A stretch of 64,000 nucleotides of DNA from assembly GCA_944472155.2 (NCBI GenBank), contig OX235271.1, positions 92,579,256 through 92,643,255 on the forward strand, read 5' to 3'. Origin of the DNA: Trichobilharzia szidati (taxonomy: Eukaryota; Platyhelminthes; Trematoda; Strigeidida; Schistosomatidae). Position numbers and translations under genes: made by a program. The notes beneath the pieces were generated by a model. It ran no database searches and was not told where the DNA came from. It worked only from the letters and a program-made list of their open reading frames with translations. The stretch's first letter is position 1, and every line of letters begins with the position of its first letter. This document shows positions 48,901 through 57,559 of this stretch, one piece after another.

Positions 48901-49812
48901 AGGAACATACACTGAGTGTCACGAAAAGGATTTCCAACAGGTAGTTGCAGACTTTCACCAGCAGCTGCCTTCGCTAGCTCCATACTGAAGATCAAATGGC
49001 CAGAAAGAATTAGTAACAAGAAACTCTGGTTGGGAACAAACCAACGAAGAACTGATTGCTCAACAAATATGTAGGAGAAAATGGACATGGACCGGGCATA
49101 CATTGAGGAGGCCATCGAATGATATCACTTGTCAGGCCCTCAAGTGGAATCCCGATGGAAAGCGACGAGTGGGTCGTCGGTGCGAGGGTGACATGGTGGA
49201 GCTCGTGTGAGGAAGAGATGAGAGATTGTGGACAACCGCGGACCCAGCTGAAGAGGATGGTAGAAAACAGATGTGTTGTTAAAGCCCTATGTTCCACTCG
49301 AAACGCAAGGGAATAATAATACACACAACGAACAATTTAACCACCTCAGAGAACAATCCAGTTGACACTGTATCATTATTATGAAATAAATGTCAAAAAA
49401 TGGTATAAACAGTAACAACAGTATTGCAAATAGCTACCCAATCAACAACTCATGCATAAAGCTGATCAAGTTCACAAAGGGGTAATAGCGAATAACTGTA
49501 TTCACATAAGAATTAAGTCAAACTGTGAGGCCTTTGTATTTCAATGTTTATCAGTGAAAGTAAACCGTCAGGAGAAAGCTTCATGATAACATACCTATTT
49601 CTGATTCCGATCGTGTAGGCGTCGTTGGTAACTTCGGTGACTGTAAATCACTGACGGATAAATACTCAATACTACACGGTCCATTTATAGATACTGAGGG
49701 ATTCGATTCATGACCGACTTGCAAGTTTTGACTTGTAGGTAGGATAAGAGACTGAGGTTTCAACGGTTGTCCTTTAATAGTATTCGAAAGAAAGGAACGA
49801 TTTTGATGCATT
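30794..49812 (-). CDS. Unrecognised Ser/Thr/Pro-rich protein, multi-exon
   Basis: I do not recognise the family. Exons 49595-49812, 48100-48209, 46084-46388, 44191-44401 and 39420-39644 have AG acceptors, mostly strong donors, and matching phases at every junction (1, 0, 2, 0). 30794-30958 is a weaker sixth candidate. Such phase agreement across five exons is unlikely by chance. The product is rich in Ser, Thr, Pro and Asn with no predicted membrane segment or repeat. It looks disordered except for a more hydrophobic block in the 39420-39644 exon ([18 protein letters not shown]). The gene converges on the TLD gene. Intron DNA between exons is filled with RTE, PLE and SINE fragments. It may extend on both sides. 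Confidence 0.6.
31080..31300 (+). mobile_element. SINE-B
   Basis: TTGGCACAGTGGTAGAGTAC, B-box GGGATTCGATCCCCA, CACCCTTTTACCTCACTAAA and GAGGCTAGCAACCCC, ending near ACTTCAAGCATCC without the RTE-like tail. Confidence 0.73.
31560..31740 (-). mobile_element. SINE-B, diverged
   Basis: GAATTCCAAGTGGAAAATAGG matches the RTE-like tail and CACGCCCAACCTTTCCGC the body of the minus-strand SINE-B at 60164-60393; the tRNA-like end (ACCGGAATCAAACCCAG) is weak. Confidence 0.5.
32195..32275 (-). mobile_element. SINE-A tail fragment
   Basis: GATCATGAATTGGAATCAGTTAAAGAACTATTG and GGAGTTCTGGTAAGTTGTTTCG follow the SINE-A tail up to the hammerhead side. Confidence 0.5.
32276..33430 (+). mobile_element. PLE lineage d, reverse transcriptase end and GIY-YIG domain
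   Basis: Frames read YVDETFAI (the RT YVDD box with Asp changed to Glu), [34 protein letters not shown] and RAQKLRK. Further on, [18 protein letters not shown], then YIGQTSR-like coding near 32975-33000 (frame-shifted), [29 protein letters not shown] and [11 protein letters not shown]. This RT-to-nuclease order is a PLE. It is the most complete PLE in the window, but has an in-frame stop and shifts. Confidence 0.8.
33795..34735 (+). mobile_element. RTE-type LINE, 5'-truncated
   Basis: Frames give [35 protein letters not shown] (catalytic ADD), [13 protein letters not shown] and [13 protein letters not shown]. The 3' end reads GACGCCCTATGTTACACTCG followed by (AATAAT)n to 34735. Start at about 33795 inside the RT. 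Confidence 0.78.
34955..35110 (+). mobile_element. SINE-B-like remnant
   Basis: CCGCGAACCATGCACGTACA, B-box GGGGTTCGATTATC, CTCCTAAACCTCCCCTAGC and GGAAATGGCAAAGTTC run in SINE-B order but strongly diverged. Confidence 0.42.
35111..38194. other. Intron/intergenic, largely unrecognised
   Basis: Short frames at 35870-36103 and 37155-37397 have no recognisable motif. Complexity is normal, and some stretches (35700-36110, 36850-37400) may be old retroelements. Confidence 0.45.
38195..38400 (-). mobile_element. SINE-A fragment with an RTE-like tail piece
   Basis: AACCATTGAAAAACAGCCGTG and TCGTCCTGGTTTGCGACTCATCAG are the minus-strand hammerhead segment (core CTGATGA intact, GAAG instead of GAAA). 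At 38347-38400 a plus-strand GAAGGCCTATGTTCCACCCG.. is the common RTE/SINE-B tail. Confidence 0.5.
38815..39265 (-). mobile_element. RTE-type LINE relic
   Basis: TATTATTGCCTTAGGCTTTG, CCACTTCACTATGTTCTC, CACACGCAACTCGTCGTTTTCC, AACGAAGACAGCTATTGATG and ATAGAAACACTAACTTGAC follow the minus-strand RTE order. Confidence 0.65.
39420..39644 (-). CDS. Unrecognised gene exon 5
   Basis: 225 bp, phase 0 at both ends, after TAATATCTAG. Encodes [20 protein letters not shown] then [17 protein letters not shown] and [10 protein letters not shown], with donor GTAGTT. It is the least Ser/Thr-rich exon and may contain the folded part of the protein. Confidence 0.58.
39845..40395 (-). mobile_element. PLE (lineage g) 3' part with hammerhead-like end
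   Basis: Minus-strand frames contain [27 protein letters not shown] and [12 protein letters not shown], with [13 protein letters not shown] upstream: R..EH, SMH..Y.H.FDW and EAW blocks of a PLE nuclease. The 3' end carries the hammerhead-like motif at 39899-39940 and CAACCACCAGCTCAGAGAAC. Confidence 0.68.
39899..39940 (-). ncRNA. Hammerhead-like motif at a PLE 3' end
   Basis: Minus strand TGCG / CTGAAGA / T / GTTGTC..GACGAC / TAAA / GCTC / CGTA. Stem I pairs (one G-U), stem II has six pairs, and the core is kept except TAAA for GAAA, which should disable it. It shares its layout with 2787-2828, where GAAA is intact. Confidence 0.48.
40396..41694. other. Intron, largely unrecognised
   Basis: 40733-40790 has CTGATGAGCTC..GAGAGAAACAGCC, possibly a SINE-A hammerhead remnant; otherwise nothing supported. 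Confidence 0.45.
41695..41880 (+). mobile_element. Non-LTR retroelement fragment (RLRWLGHVLR family)
   Basis: Frames give [20 protein letters not shown] then [15 protein letters not shown] and LHRFK, parallel to 52195-52448 (VRWYNKVSNVDVRRRVLGKE). This is the C-terminal region of a schistosome-type endonuclease/reverse transcriptase. Confidence 0.58.
41881..43004. other. Intron, nothing recognised
   Basis: AT-rich, no open frame or repeat match. Confidence 0.5.
43005..43690 (+). mobile_element. RTE-type LINE, 5'-truncated
   Basis: Starts GATGATGAAGATTCCTGGCC, passes TCAAAGCAAGAATCGGAAAA, GTCTGTGTGCAGGTCAACAG and GAGTTGGTGGTCAGTGC and ends GAAGCCCTTTGTTCCTCTAG..GGAAACAATAATAATAATAA. Small deletions interrupt every frame. 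Confidence 0.75.
43695..43905 (-). mobile_element. SINE-D (tRNA-like head on minus strand)
   Basis: Minus strand: GAATAGCTCAGTGATAATGT (A-box) and GGCTTCGAATCTC (B-box), then AGAAGGGATATGAG and TAGATCGAAAGC..TTGCCTCCAGCCATC. Abuts the 3' end of an RTE copy. Confidence 0.7.
44191..44401 (-). CDS. Unrecognised gene exon 4
   Basis: Acceptor TTTCTTTACAG. The first base completes the Asp codon left by exon 3, then [18 protein letters not shown] and a Cys-containing stretch ([27 protein letters not shown]) to CTPSSQ and a GTGAGT donor. Phase 0 at the end. Confidence 0.62.
44545..44925 (+). mobile_element. Non-LTR retroelement 3' end (RLRWLGHVLR family)
   Basis: Frames read [32 protein letters not shown] and [12 protein letters not shown], the C-terminal end that follows RLRWLGHVLRM in this family. 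A T-rich 3' UTR and GCAAAGTTCTATGTTGAAAC follow. Confidence 0.62.
45130..46015 (+). mobile_element. PLE lineage A, GIY-YIG end and full 3' UTR
   Basis: Across one frameshift the frames give [50 protein letters not shown] and [14 protein letters not shown]: the R..EH, HL..SGH, EA and LC.QK blocks of a PLE nuclease. An AT-rich UTR follows and ends in a hammerhead-like motif. Its 3' end matches 14820-15395. Confidence 0.75.
45957..45997 (+). ncRNA. Minimal hammerhead-like ribozyme at a PLE 3' end
   Basis: AAGC (45957-45960) / CTGAAGA / AG-ATCTAA-CT / GAAA (45978-45981) / palindromic AACAATATTGTT / C (45993) / GCTT (45994-45997). Stem I and stem III pair perfectly, stem II has two pairs, both core blocks fit CTGANGA and GAAA, and the predicted cleavage site is the C after GTT. 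It is the only copy here where every core element looks intact. Short stems make activity uncertain. Confidence 0.6.
46084..46388 (-). CDS. Unrecognised gene exon 3
   Basis: 305 bp after CATATTTAG. Reads [20 protein letters not shown] through [20 protein letters not shown] to [13 protein letters not shown], with a strong GTGAGT donor, phase 2. Without splicing the frame stops immediately. Two cysteines in QFCECMHIS are the only conspicuous residues. Confidence 0.65.
46389..47439. other. Intron, nothing recognised
   Basis: A minus-strand frame at 46932-47168 shows no motif and no splice sites in phase with the neighbouring exons. Confidence 0.5.
47440..47765 (-). mobile_element. SINE-A, near full length
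   Basis: Minus strand: leader GTCGTGACCAGTAGGGTG..GTGTGAGGAC, tRNA-like head with B-box GGTTCGAACCC, hammerhead segment GTACTGATGAAGAGTCCC..GAACGAAACAGCTGTC with arm CAGTAC, tail to CATGGTGAATCC. The first core base is A rather than C. Confidence 0.77.
47766..48025 (+). mobile_element. SINE-A fragments (tail, then leader)
   Basis: 47766-47865 is a plus-strand tail (TTCTCCAATGGTTCTCTAAA.., CAAACCAATACTTGAAAA). 47870-48015 is a plus-strand leader (GATGCTCACTAGCGACTGGC..CGCGCTATGCCGTGAATTG) cut off before the tRNA-like head. Confidence 0.68.
48100..48209 (-). CDS. Unrecognised gene exon 2
   Basis: 110 bp between TTCCCTTAG and GTAAGC. The first two bases complete an Ala codon begun by the previous exon, then [20 protein letters not shown] and QVNLYTIE. 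Ends in phase 0. It sits between SINE-A debris and an RTE copy about 75 bp upstream. Confidence 0.62.
48285..49320 (+). mobile_element. RTE-type LINE, 5'-truncated
   Basis: Frames encode [60 protein letters not shown] (ADD intact), then a stop; later [13 protein letters not shown] and the tail GCCCTATGTTCCACTCG..GGAATAATAATA. It lies antisense within an intron of the unrecognised gene. Confidence 0.8.
49595..49812 (-). CDS. Unrecognised gene exon 1 (in window)
   Basis: After the acceptor CCTTCTAG comes A, then ATG and [17 protein letters not shown]. It continues through [19 protein letters not shown] to RSESEI and a GTATGT donor, phase 1. The ATG may be the translation start, or the lone A may complete a codon from an earlier exon. 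Confidence 0.6.
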
Positions 49813-50159
49813 CTAGAAGGACGAAATCATACAAAGTAAAAATTTATTTATTTATCCAAACAATTATGGGTTATCTGAAAATTACAACAAATTTAGCATT
49901 AGAAGAAGGAAAACACAACAAGTGTGAATATACTTCAAGTATATGTATAGTGGTTGTTTACGTTATACCTCGAGTAGAATTACTTCCGTAATCTCACCAA
50001 TTATTTGATTTGTATTATTTAAATATATAAAGATACTCATAATAAACGGATTCATTCCTCAATTCAGAAACTTTTCACAGGTATCATTAAGCGCAGATAA
50101 TACACACTTTAAATTTACTATAATACATGGAAATGGTCACCTCCAGTTACACCCTTCTC

Positions 50160-50640
50160 TGTTCATAGTTAGGTAAACTCAAAGATCTACAGGTGAGAAC
50201 CAACAAGTTGGCAGAAGAGCCAGCCGAAACAGGAATTCAGGTGTATACAGAGAAGACACAGGAGGCGAAGATACCCGACTAAATTACAACAAACACCAAT
50301 CACTATCAAGGGGAGAAATCTCACTTCAGCAGCACCACCTCACTTACAAGCGACAGGGATGAGGATATGTTAAAGCTAGTGAGGAGTAAGGAAGCAAAAG
50401 AGGCATTCACCACTCGGAAATCAGTGTGGAGAACTATATCACTTGGCATAACGAACAAGATCCAAATTTTCGACACTAACATCAAGTGTCACTGCGCTTC
50501 GATATGCTTCAGAGACTTGGAGTGCATGTTACCAAATACATTTCCAACAACCAGCCATTGCCTAATACTGATGATTAGATGACTGGCCAAAAAGTATCAG
50601 CAACAAGGAACTATAGAAGACAGTTAATTTGCCAAAAACA
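50160..50640 (+). mobile_element. RTE-type LINE relic
   Basis: CAAAGATCTACAGGTGAGAA, CAACAAGTTGGCAGAAGAGC, GGTGTATACAGAGAAGACAC and CACCACTCGGAAATCAGTGT follow the RT 3' half, heavily diverged. Confidence 0.65.
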
Positions 50641-50644
50641 TTTT

Positions 50645-51420
50645 AATAATAATAATTTGCTTTATTCCATAACAGTACTTGTGATACAGAATGGAATTCT
50701 CAGCATTGTTTACTACAGTATTGCATCCAGTTAGTACATTATCAATAAATAGAATTCTACATAGATTAAGGAAATTTCAGTTCGTTATGACAACAACATA
50801 TCGGCATGTCGGTAGCAAGCCAAAATTGAACAGTGTTTGAAGGTGTTAGAAAAGTAGGTGCTATCATATTTACTGGCGTAAGTGGAAGAAAGAAACAAAG
50901 CAGCACATAACAGAAAAAAGAGAGAGAGAAAAGGAAAGGAAAGAAAGAAAGAAAACGTTGTACCTATAAATGATATGAGTTGGAAAGACGAGATCCAGTT
51001 GTTCTACTGACTATTTAATAAGCTATAGGAATCACGCCTAATGCTTTCTTTATCGCACAGAACACGAGCTAAGTAGGGTATGGTTGAGCTTTTTGTACTT
51101 CCTAGTGCGAGCATATAGTTTTCCATATAAGCTTCTGGTTTTGCCTGATGAGATGCAAGGTGAGAGTTGTAAATGAAGAGGGTGGTGTGAGTTAGATAAA
51201 ATGGATTTAGCCCATTTTTCACATGAGTCCATGTGCCTGTCAACCAGAATATTAACAAGCTGGTTAAGTGGCACGTTGCTTACCCTGCTGACAACCTTTA
51301 ACATCCTGCGTAATAAGGTATAGTCTTTCTTCAATAGCCCGGGATAGACTGGACACACACTGACATCACGCAGCAGGCCTTCGAGTGGAAACAAAGTATC
51401 AACCTTAGGCTTCATATCCT
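50645..51420 (-). mobile_element. Non-LTR retroelement, ORF C-terminus and 3' UTR (third lineage)
   Basis: Minus-strand frame 51415 to 51050 gives LFPLEGLLRDVSVCPVYPGL, VSRVSNVPLNQLVNILVDRH, then SHHPLHLQLSPCISSGKTRS and a frameshift to TIPYLARVLCDKESI. The fixed-spacing HPL near the end is typical of jockey/CR1-type ORF2 C-termini. The 3' end is ATAAAGCAAATTATTATTA. Placement in that clade is inferred from style only. Confidence 0.55.
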
Positions 51421-52194
51421 CAGTAAATATTCAGTAGCTAACACCTGAAATCGAACACTTATGTGTCACTAAACTACCTCATTTTGAACGTAAAGCAACG
51501 TTTACTGTTCAGTAGTTGACATTATATCATATTTTATATTTTTAAACAACCCCCCCTTCCTAATTGAAATGAACAGATTGTGTTAGACAGCTGTTACAGA
51601 ATAGGATACATCACCTGACCAAACAAAAACAATCCTAAGCGCTCCTGAGATTAAATACTACAAGAATGTTAGCTTACAATATACATTTTCTTGTACAAAA
51701 GCTACCAGATCGTAGAAGAAGAATAGAAAGTATTTTATGCTAAAGAAAATTCCCAATACACACACACCACAAACACATACATGCAAAGTAATCACTCTCT
51801 CTCTCTCTCTTTCAATAAATAATCAAACATGCTTTGTTCACATATGGAAGAAATTGTACTTTAAAATAAATATGCGGTAAAATAAATTCCTATTTAATTT
51901 TTGTTCAAAAAGACACTCTACAAATAAATAAACATGTGATTCTACACATTCATACAAGCTTTAAAGAAAGGAGATTTCTCACCAACAAAGACATAAGCCA
52001 AAATGCATTCGCACAAATAAAATTAATTATAATATGCATGTTCTAAAAGTTTGCAAGTTCGCTTCGATATACCCATACAAATCCCAGAATCAATTATGCC
52101 TGCCTTTATGGATTAGTTCCATATTTAAGTCACCGATAACTAGTAACATTTAGTGAACAAAAAAACCTAGAGAAAACACTCTTATACTAGCGAC
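51421..52194. other. Intergenic, nothing recognised beyond the (CT)n tract
   Basis: AT-rich with a CCCCCCC run at 51551-51557. Confidence 0.5.
51790..51815. repeat. (CT)n microsatellite
   Basis: CTCTCTCTCTCTCTCTTTC after a CA-rich stretch (ACACACACACCACAAACAC). Confidence 0.8.
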
Positions 52195-52448
52195 TTGACG
52201 ACAAAAGACAATACCAATATCTGTGATCCGGGTCAAACTATGACTGACTGTCTGTTTTTGACCACAGATGTTTACGATCTCTCTCGCGTTAGGTGGTATA
52301 ATAAGGTAAGTAATGTTGACGTTAGGCGTAGAGTGTTGGGCAAAGAGGGAAAATCACTCGAAGAGGCTATGAAGTTACATAGATTAAGATGGTTAGGTCA
52401 CGTGCTGCGCATGCTTAACCATCGTCTCCCCCGACGGGCATTACTAGC
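52195..52448 (+). mobile_element. Non-LTR retroelement fragment running into the gap (RLRWLGHVLR family)
   Basis: Reads TDVYDLSRVRWYNKVSNVDV, RRRVLGKEGKSLEEAMKLH and RLRWLGHVLRMLNHRLPRRA, the open C-terminal region of a schistosome-type endonuclease/RT. It is undamaged up to the N run, so this is the youngest-looking piece of the family here. Confidence 0.72.
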
Positions 52449-52948
52449 NNNNNNNNNNNNNNNNNNNNNNNNNNNNNNNNNNNNNNNNNNNNNNNNNNNN
52501 NNNNNNNNNNNNNNNNNNNNNNNNNNNNNNNNNNNNNNNNNNNNNNNNNNNNNNNNNNNNNNNNNNNNNNNNNNNNNNNNNNNNNNNNNNNNNNNNNNNN
52601 NNNNNNNNNNNNNNNNNNNNNNNNNNNNNNNNNNNNNNNNNNNNNNNNNNNNNNNNNNNNNNNNNNNNNNNNNNNNNNNNNNNNNNNNNNNNNNNNNNNN
52701 NNNNNNNNNNNNNNNNNNNNNNNNNNNNNNNNNNNNNNNNNNNNNNNNNNNNNNNNNNNNNNNNNNNNNNNNNNNNNNNNNNNNNNNNNNNNNNNNNNNN
52801 NNNNNNNNNNNNNNNNNNNNNNNNNNNNNNNNNNNNNNNNNNNNNNNNNNNNNNNNNNNNNNNNNNNNNNNNNNNNNNNNNNNNNNNNNNNNNNNNNNNN
52901 NNNNNNNNNNNNNNNNNNNNNNNNNNNNNNNNNNNNNNNNNNNNNNNN
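52449..52948. other. Assembly gap, 500 N
   Basis: Exactly 500 undetermined bases, a round number that suggests a placeholder of unknown true length. A retroelement stops at its left edge and the second homologous block starts at its right edge. Confidence 0.98.
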
Positions 52949-53600
52949 CTCTATTTTCAAACCAGTAGGTAACTATTAGTAACGAAGAAAAATAATTAGC
53001 AAAAGTATGATTGGTTAAAATGTGATAGGTCAAAATATAAAATCTTCGTCCTATTGGCTAATAAAGTTATTCCAACTCACATGACATTAATGTTACAGCA
53101 GACATTTATTTATCAAACCCTAATTGAATTCTGTCACCTGATACGTTTTCCACTTGAGAAGCGATTTTCGTGTAGGATTCTGCATGCATATTTACGGATA
53201 AGTTTTCGGTACAGTACACTTATTAGTGCATTAGGGAACTAAGGATGAACAGTTTTCACAGTGAGCACGCTGTAGAAAGATGAAAATGTGTTTTAGTTTG
53301 TTTCACTCTTAACTGCCTTGAAGATATGATGTCCACAATTCAGTATCAAATCATACTTGGATCACGATAAACAGCTTCGCTTCCTTTAGGTTAATAATTC
53401 TGTTTCATAAATGAATGACAGATTTTGGTCAGCATACACTAGTCTAGATGGTCAGGACTGAACGATTACCTCTAATATTTCAGAGAGCTTGAGTTGATTT
53501 CGTTGACGGTACTTTTTATTGAATCTCTTCCAAAAATGAGATCTCTAGATTTCCCCTTGTACGTTTTTATCCAAAAACGCTGAGACCTATTCACTTTCTT

Positions 53601-54797
53601 GGCGAAGTTTGACTTTATACTCCCAACAGGCACGAAAGTGCGGATGACTTTGGAACACTCAGTCAGAGCAAGGCGATGAGACTAGGTAAATAACACTGTG
53701 TTTATCAGAAAAGTGATGAATGATGTGTGGTGATACTCAATAGGATATCCGGTTAGTTTAGAGGTAAATCGAAGTTACTTTTAGGATGAAGACATGTTAG
53801 ACTTTATTATTATTCCCTTGGGTTCCTAATAGAACATGGGACTTCAACAGCTCGTTTCCATTTTATCCTGTTCTCTATAATCCTGTTTAGCTGATCCCAC
53901 GATTGACCATAAACTTTAATTTCCTCCGCACATGATCTCTTCCACTTCACTCCACGATACCCAGCTCTTTGTTTTCCATTCGGGTTACACTCGAGGATCT
54001 GTCCGGTATGCGATGTCATTCAACGCTCTTCTCAGCATGTGTCCAATGTATCTTCATTTCCTTCTATATGTACTTTGGGCAGTAGTTTGTTGGTTGGTTC
54101 GTTCCCAGAGTTCTCTCTTGCTAAATCTTTCTGACTGTCCATCTAATTATCAGTATGGAACGAGGGCATCTGTTGATGGAAATCCTCAACAGGCTATTAG
54201 AAGTGCTTTGCATGATGCATAAAGCCTTTGAACCATATAGTGTAGCAGATTTCCACAATGATTTTAGATTAATGAAGGTCTTTCTTGCTTTTCCAATCCT
54301 GCCTGCCTTTGACATCCTCATCCATGCCACCTGTAATTGAAACGATGTTGCCCACACAAGTTGCTTGAAGTGACCTCCAAATTCTTTCCGTTGATAATGA
54401 TTGGCGCTTGTTGTTCTTCGTTAATTATCTTCACCACCTCTGTCTTCTTTATGTACACTTGAATTTCTTCTGCTTGCCTCCACTGGCAACTTGTTATTCT
54501 TCGCATATAAATCTTCGAGTTTGTGTGGCATAAGACGTAAAGCATCTGAGAAGTCCAAATTTTCTGGTGTCTTCTTGTTGGCCAGGAGTATTCCTGTTTT
54601 CTCACTCCCCACAGTCTGCTGCATGATCCAGTCAACCATAATCAAGTTTAGGTTTACATTAATCTAACTGGGGAAATGTTTGGAGTTGATTAGCGTTACA
54701 GTTGAGTTAGGGGACCAGATTTACCTCTTAGTACGACTGTCATTTCCAGGGTCATTGGTGATTCAGCACCTTTTGGGGATCTAAAGTTGAACTTTGC
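53601..54797. mobile_element. Merlin-like MITE, copy 2
   Basis: Same ends as 17514-19936 (GGCGAAGTTTGACTTTATAC; right end ..AAAGTTGAACTTTGC). It hosts the RTE of 53800-54655 without the later RTE and SINE insertions. Confidence 0.45.
53800..54655 (-). mobile_element. RTE-type LINE, copy 2, uninterrupted
   Basis: Counterpart of 17724-19606. Minus-strand frames give VDWIMQQTVGSEKTGILLAN, then KKTEVVKIINEEQQAPI and IGKARKTFINLKSLW. The RT ADD box is changed (FSDALRL). Confidence 0.76.
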
Positions 54798-54984
54798 GGA
54801 CGTCTTTTCATTTGCTTATTCATGGGGAAAAGAAACAATTCGAGAGTATTTTTTTTGAAAGTTTATTGAAGCATATGTGAAGATATGGATCATAACCCCC
54901 ACAAACTTCAATTACAATCTGTGAAGTACACATTGGAATCTCTTCTTTTCTAATTGATTTCGATCATTTAATTAGTTTGACTAT

Positions 54985-55290
54985 ATGGTTCAGAGGCCTT
55001 GTGAGTGCATCACCAAAAGTATTTCTAAATGGCTTCAAACATTTATCAACAGATGCCTTTGCTCTATGCTGAAGATCAGATGGTCAGAAAAGATAAACAA
55101 CAAAGAACTCTGAGGTCGAACCAACTAAGAGTCTGCTCCTCAGCAAATATACCGAAGAAAAGGACTAAACTCACGCTGATAAGGCCGTTGAGTGACATCA
55201 CGCACCAAGCCATAGAGAGGTACTGGAATAGGAAACAGTGGGTTAGCCTTGTGTTCGGAGGTGGCATGGAGGAAATCGTGTGAGGAAGAG
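54985..55290 (+). mobile_element. RTE-type LINE fragment, copy 2
   Basis: Counterpart of 20215-20525: TTATCAACAGATGCCTTTGC, CAAAGAACTCTGAGGTCGAA and GTGACATCACGCACCAAGC. Confidence 0.65.
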
Positions 55291-55299
55291 AAGAGAGCT

Positions 55300-55560
55300 T
55301 TTTGATTTGACTCCAGTTACTAGTGTGATGTGTCTAGTCCTCTCTTGGGTGCAGACTGAATTCTATCAGTCAGGTTTGTAATGTGGCCACCATTCTAGGT
55401 AGCTCACCATCACAGTGACGCGGGTTCGAATCTCAGAAGGGACATGAGTTCCTTCAACGTTGCAGATACGCCTTACTGGCTGGTGAGTGCCAACTAGCAC
55501 GAAACCTAGGTTGAAGGCTTCCTGCCGATTGCCTCCAACCATCTAAGAAGAGAGCTTATT
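55300..55560 (+). mobile_element. SINE-D, copy 2, with deletion
   Basis: TGATGTGTCTAGTCCTCTC.., then CACAGTGACGCGGGTTCGAATC, GGGACATGAGTTCCTTC and GCACGAAACCTAGG. It lacks about 280 bp present at 20652-20930, joined at GTGAC. Confidence 0.65.
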
Positions 55561-55768
55561 GAATAATCGGGGAGGGCAGCTAAAAATGACTGAGGAGAAT
55601 AGGGGAAAATGAAGATGTTCTGTTGAAGCCTTGGTTTCCGAGTGGAAGCCAAGTGAGCAATAATAATAATCTTAAAGAATGTACCTAGTTAATAACCTTC
55701 GACATAAACTTATTGATTTCCAATGTATATATATATAAATTTATACTCGTTTTCTCCCTACATTCTAG

Positions 55769-55904
55769 AGGTCATTCTGCGATTCATCTTGACGATGTGT
55801 TATTACATGGACGTAGTGAAAGTTGTGAAACATTTGATAATCCACAGTTAACCTCATCACCTGACTTTGTTATTACAACTCTTGAAATATGGTCATTTAT
55901 TTAA
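55769..55904 (+). CDS. Second copy of the TLD terminal exon
   Basis: This copy gives the same protein as 21267-21402; the only changes are GTA-CTA to GTG-TTA, which are silent. Acceptor, stop and downstream sequence are all kept. No upstream TLD exon is visible because the homologous block begins just right of the 500-N gap, past the position of exon d. It may be a duplicated gene end, an alternative haplotype, or an exon stranded by misassembly. Confidence 0.75.
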
Positions 55905-57169
55905 ACGTGTACACTAAAATAAAAATAAAAATTGATTAATGCATAATATATATAAAAATAAAAATAATGAATAACAATAATCACAAGGCGAGTGAGAGAG
56001 AGAGAAAAGAGTCTAGTTTATTCATTTTCCATTATTTTTCATTATCTTCTTAGTAATCCCTATAACGATATCTCATTATTATTATTATTATGATTACTAA
56101 CATTATTTTCTATCATGTTTTGTAAGACTGATTACAAAATAACTCTGAGAGTAATAGAAGTGTGAGTCTTTTGTTTCAGTTCAACAATAATCGTAACAAT
56201 ACATATAAACATACATCCATACAACTTCTACCTGTGTTAATATCACCATTTCCAAATAAGATATCCTGATTATTGATTAATTTATCATGCTTTCTATTCT
56301 TCTTCATTCTGATTCCATTATTCCAGTGTGTACGTACAACAGATTTCTACATATTTTGACTTTTCTATTTAATTTACTAGCCTACTTATCTACTCCTTTA
56401 TACATATATTCATGTTCAGTAATTTCGAGAAGTCGTGTGTCATCATTATTATTGTTATTATGATATTTTGGTTACTTTTTTCCGTTTTCACTTCTTTCTT
56501 CCATCTTAGTATTTAGATTTTTTTAGATTTCTAACAAATATCGACACATACACACACATGCACACACAAACTCACACAACCTAAATAATAACTCAACTGT
56601 TCACTTTCTTCAGCCTAGTCATCTGTACTCATCAGAGAAATTGTGTGTACTACAGCATTAATAATTTCAAGTATTATTTATTTATTTATGTAAACATTGT
56701 GCTCATTTATCTGTCCCGCCTCATTTGACAGGTGATCGATTGATTGGTTGTCTCTTTTTCTATCTTTCTATTTTGATTGGTTGTTAAAAAAAGGAATTAC
56801 TGATGACAGAGTTACCTATCTATGTGTGCATAAATGGGTAATAAAAAATAACAAAATTGTTATTATCACCATAAAACAAAATGTAGTGCTATTTCCATAT
56901 CTATGGTTGCAGTGCATTTAGATTATTATTTCAAAGTGAACCAGTGTTATATTTATTTATCTATTTATTTACTTATTTATTTATTTATTTATTATACTGT
57001 GCAATTGATTCATAATGATTTTAGCACTATCAGTAATAATAATTATAATTATTATAAGACAGAAAACAAACAGAATGTCTTTTTTTTCCTCACTTTTCGA
57101 AAAATATCATAGTCACTAATGTACCTAAGGCCTAAAACAGTAAACTGCTCTTAAACAGAGAAATAAATT

Positions 57170-57480
57170 GTAAGATGGTTGGAGACAGTCGTCAGGGTGC
57201 CCTATCTAGACCTGGATTTCGTGCTTCTTGACAATCAACAGTCAACAAAGCGTATCTGTAATCTTTAAGATACTCATGTCCCTCCTGAGATTCGAAATTG
57301 GGTTACTCAGTCTTGCAGATTGAGAAATTACCGCTCAGCTATTCAAGTTCACGATTGACCTCTTGTAGGACTCTAAAGAATTCTTTGATTGAACACTAGA
57401 CAGTAACTAATGTCATGTGTCTATACCTGTCAGTCAAGTTTTCAATTTAGCCACCATGTGAAATGGCTCGTCGACAGGAG
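57170..57480 (-). mobile_element. SINE-D, copy 2
   Basis: Counterpart of 22685-23005 (GATGGTTGGAGACAGTCGTC; GAGATTCGAAATTGGG). Confidence 0.65.
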
Positions 57481-57559
57481 CCACTCCGAATCAAACCTAT
57501 GGTTGTTACCGTAGTATATCAGACATTTACAAATTAGAATAAGGCATTTAGAAGACAAA

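Noticed and set aside
52195..52968. A 257-residue protein across 52195-52968
   Set aside because: Most of it would be translated through N; only the first 85 codons are real sequence, and they are retroelement.
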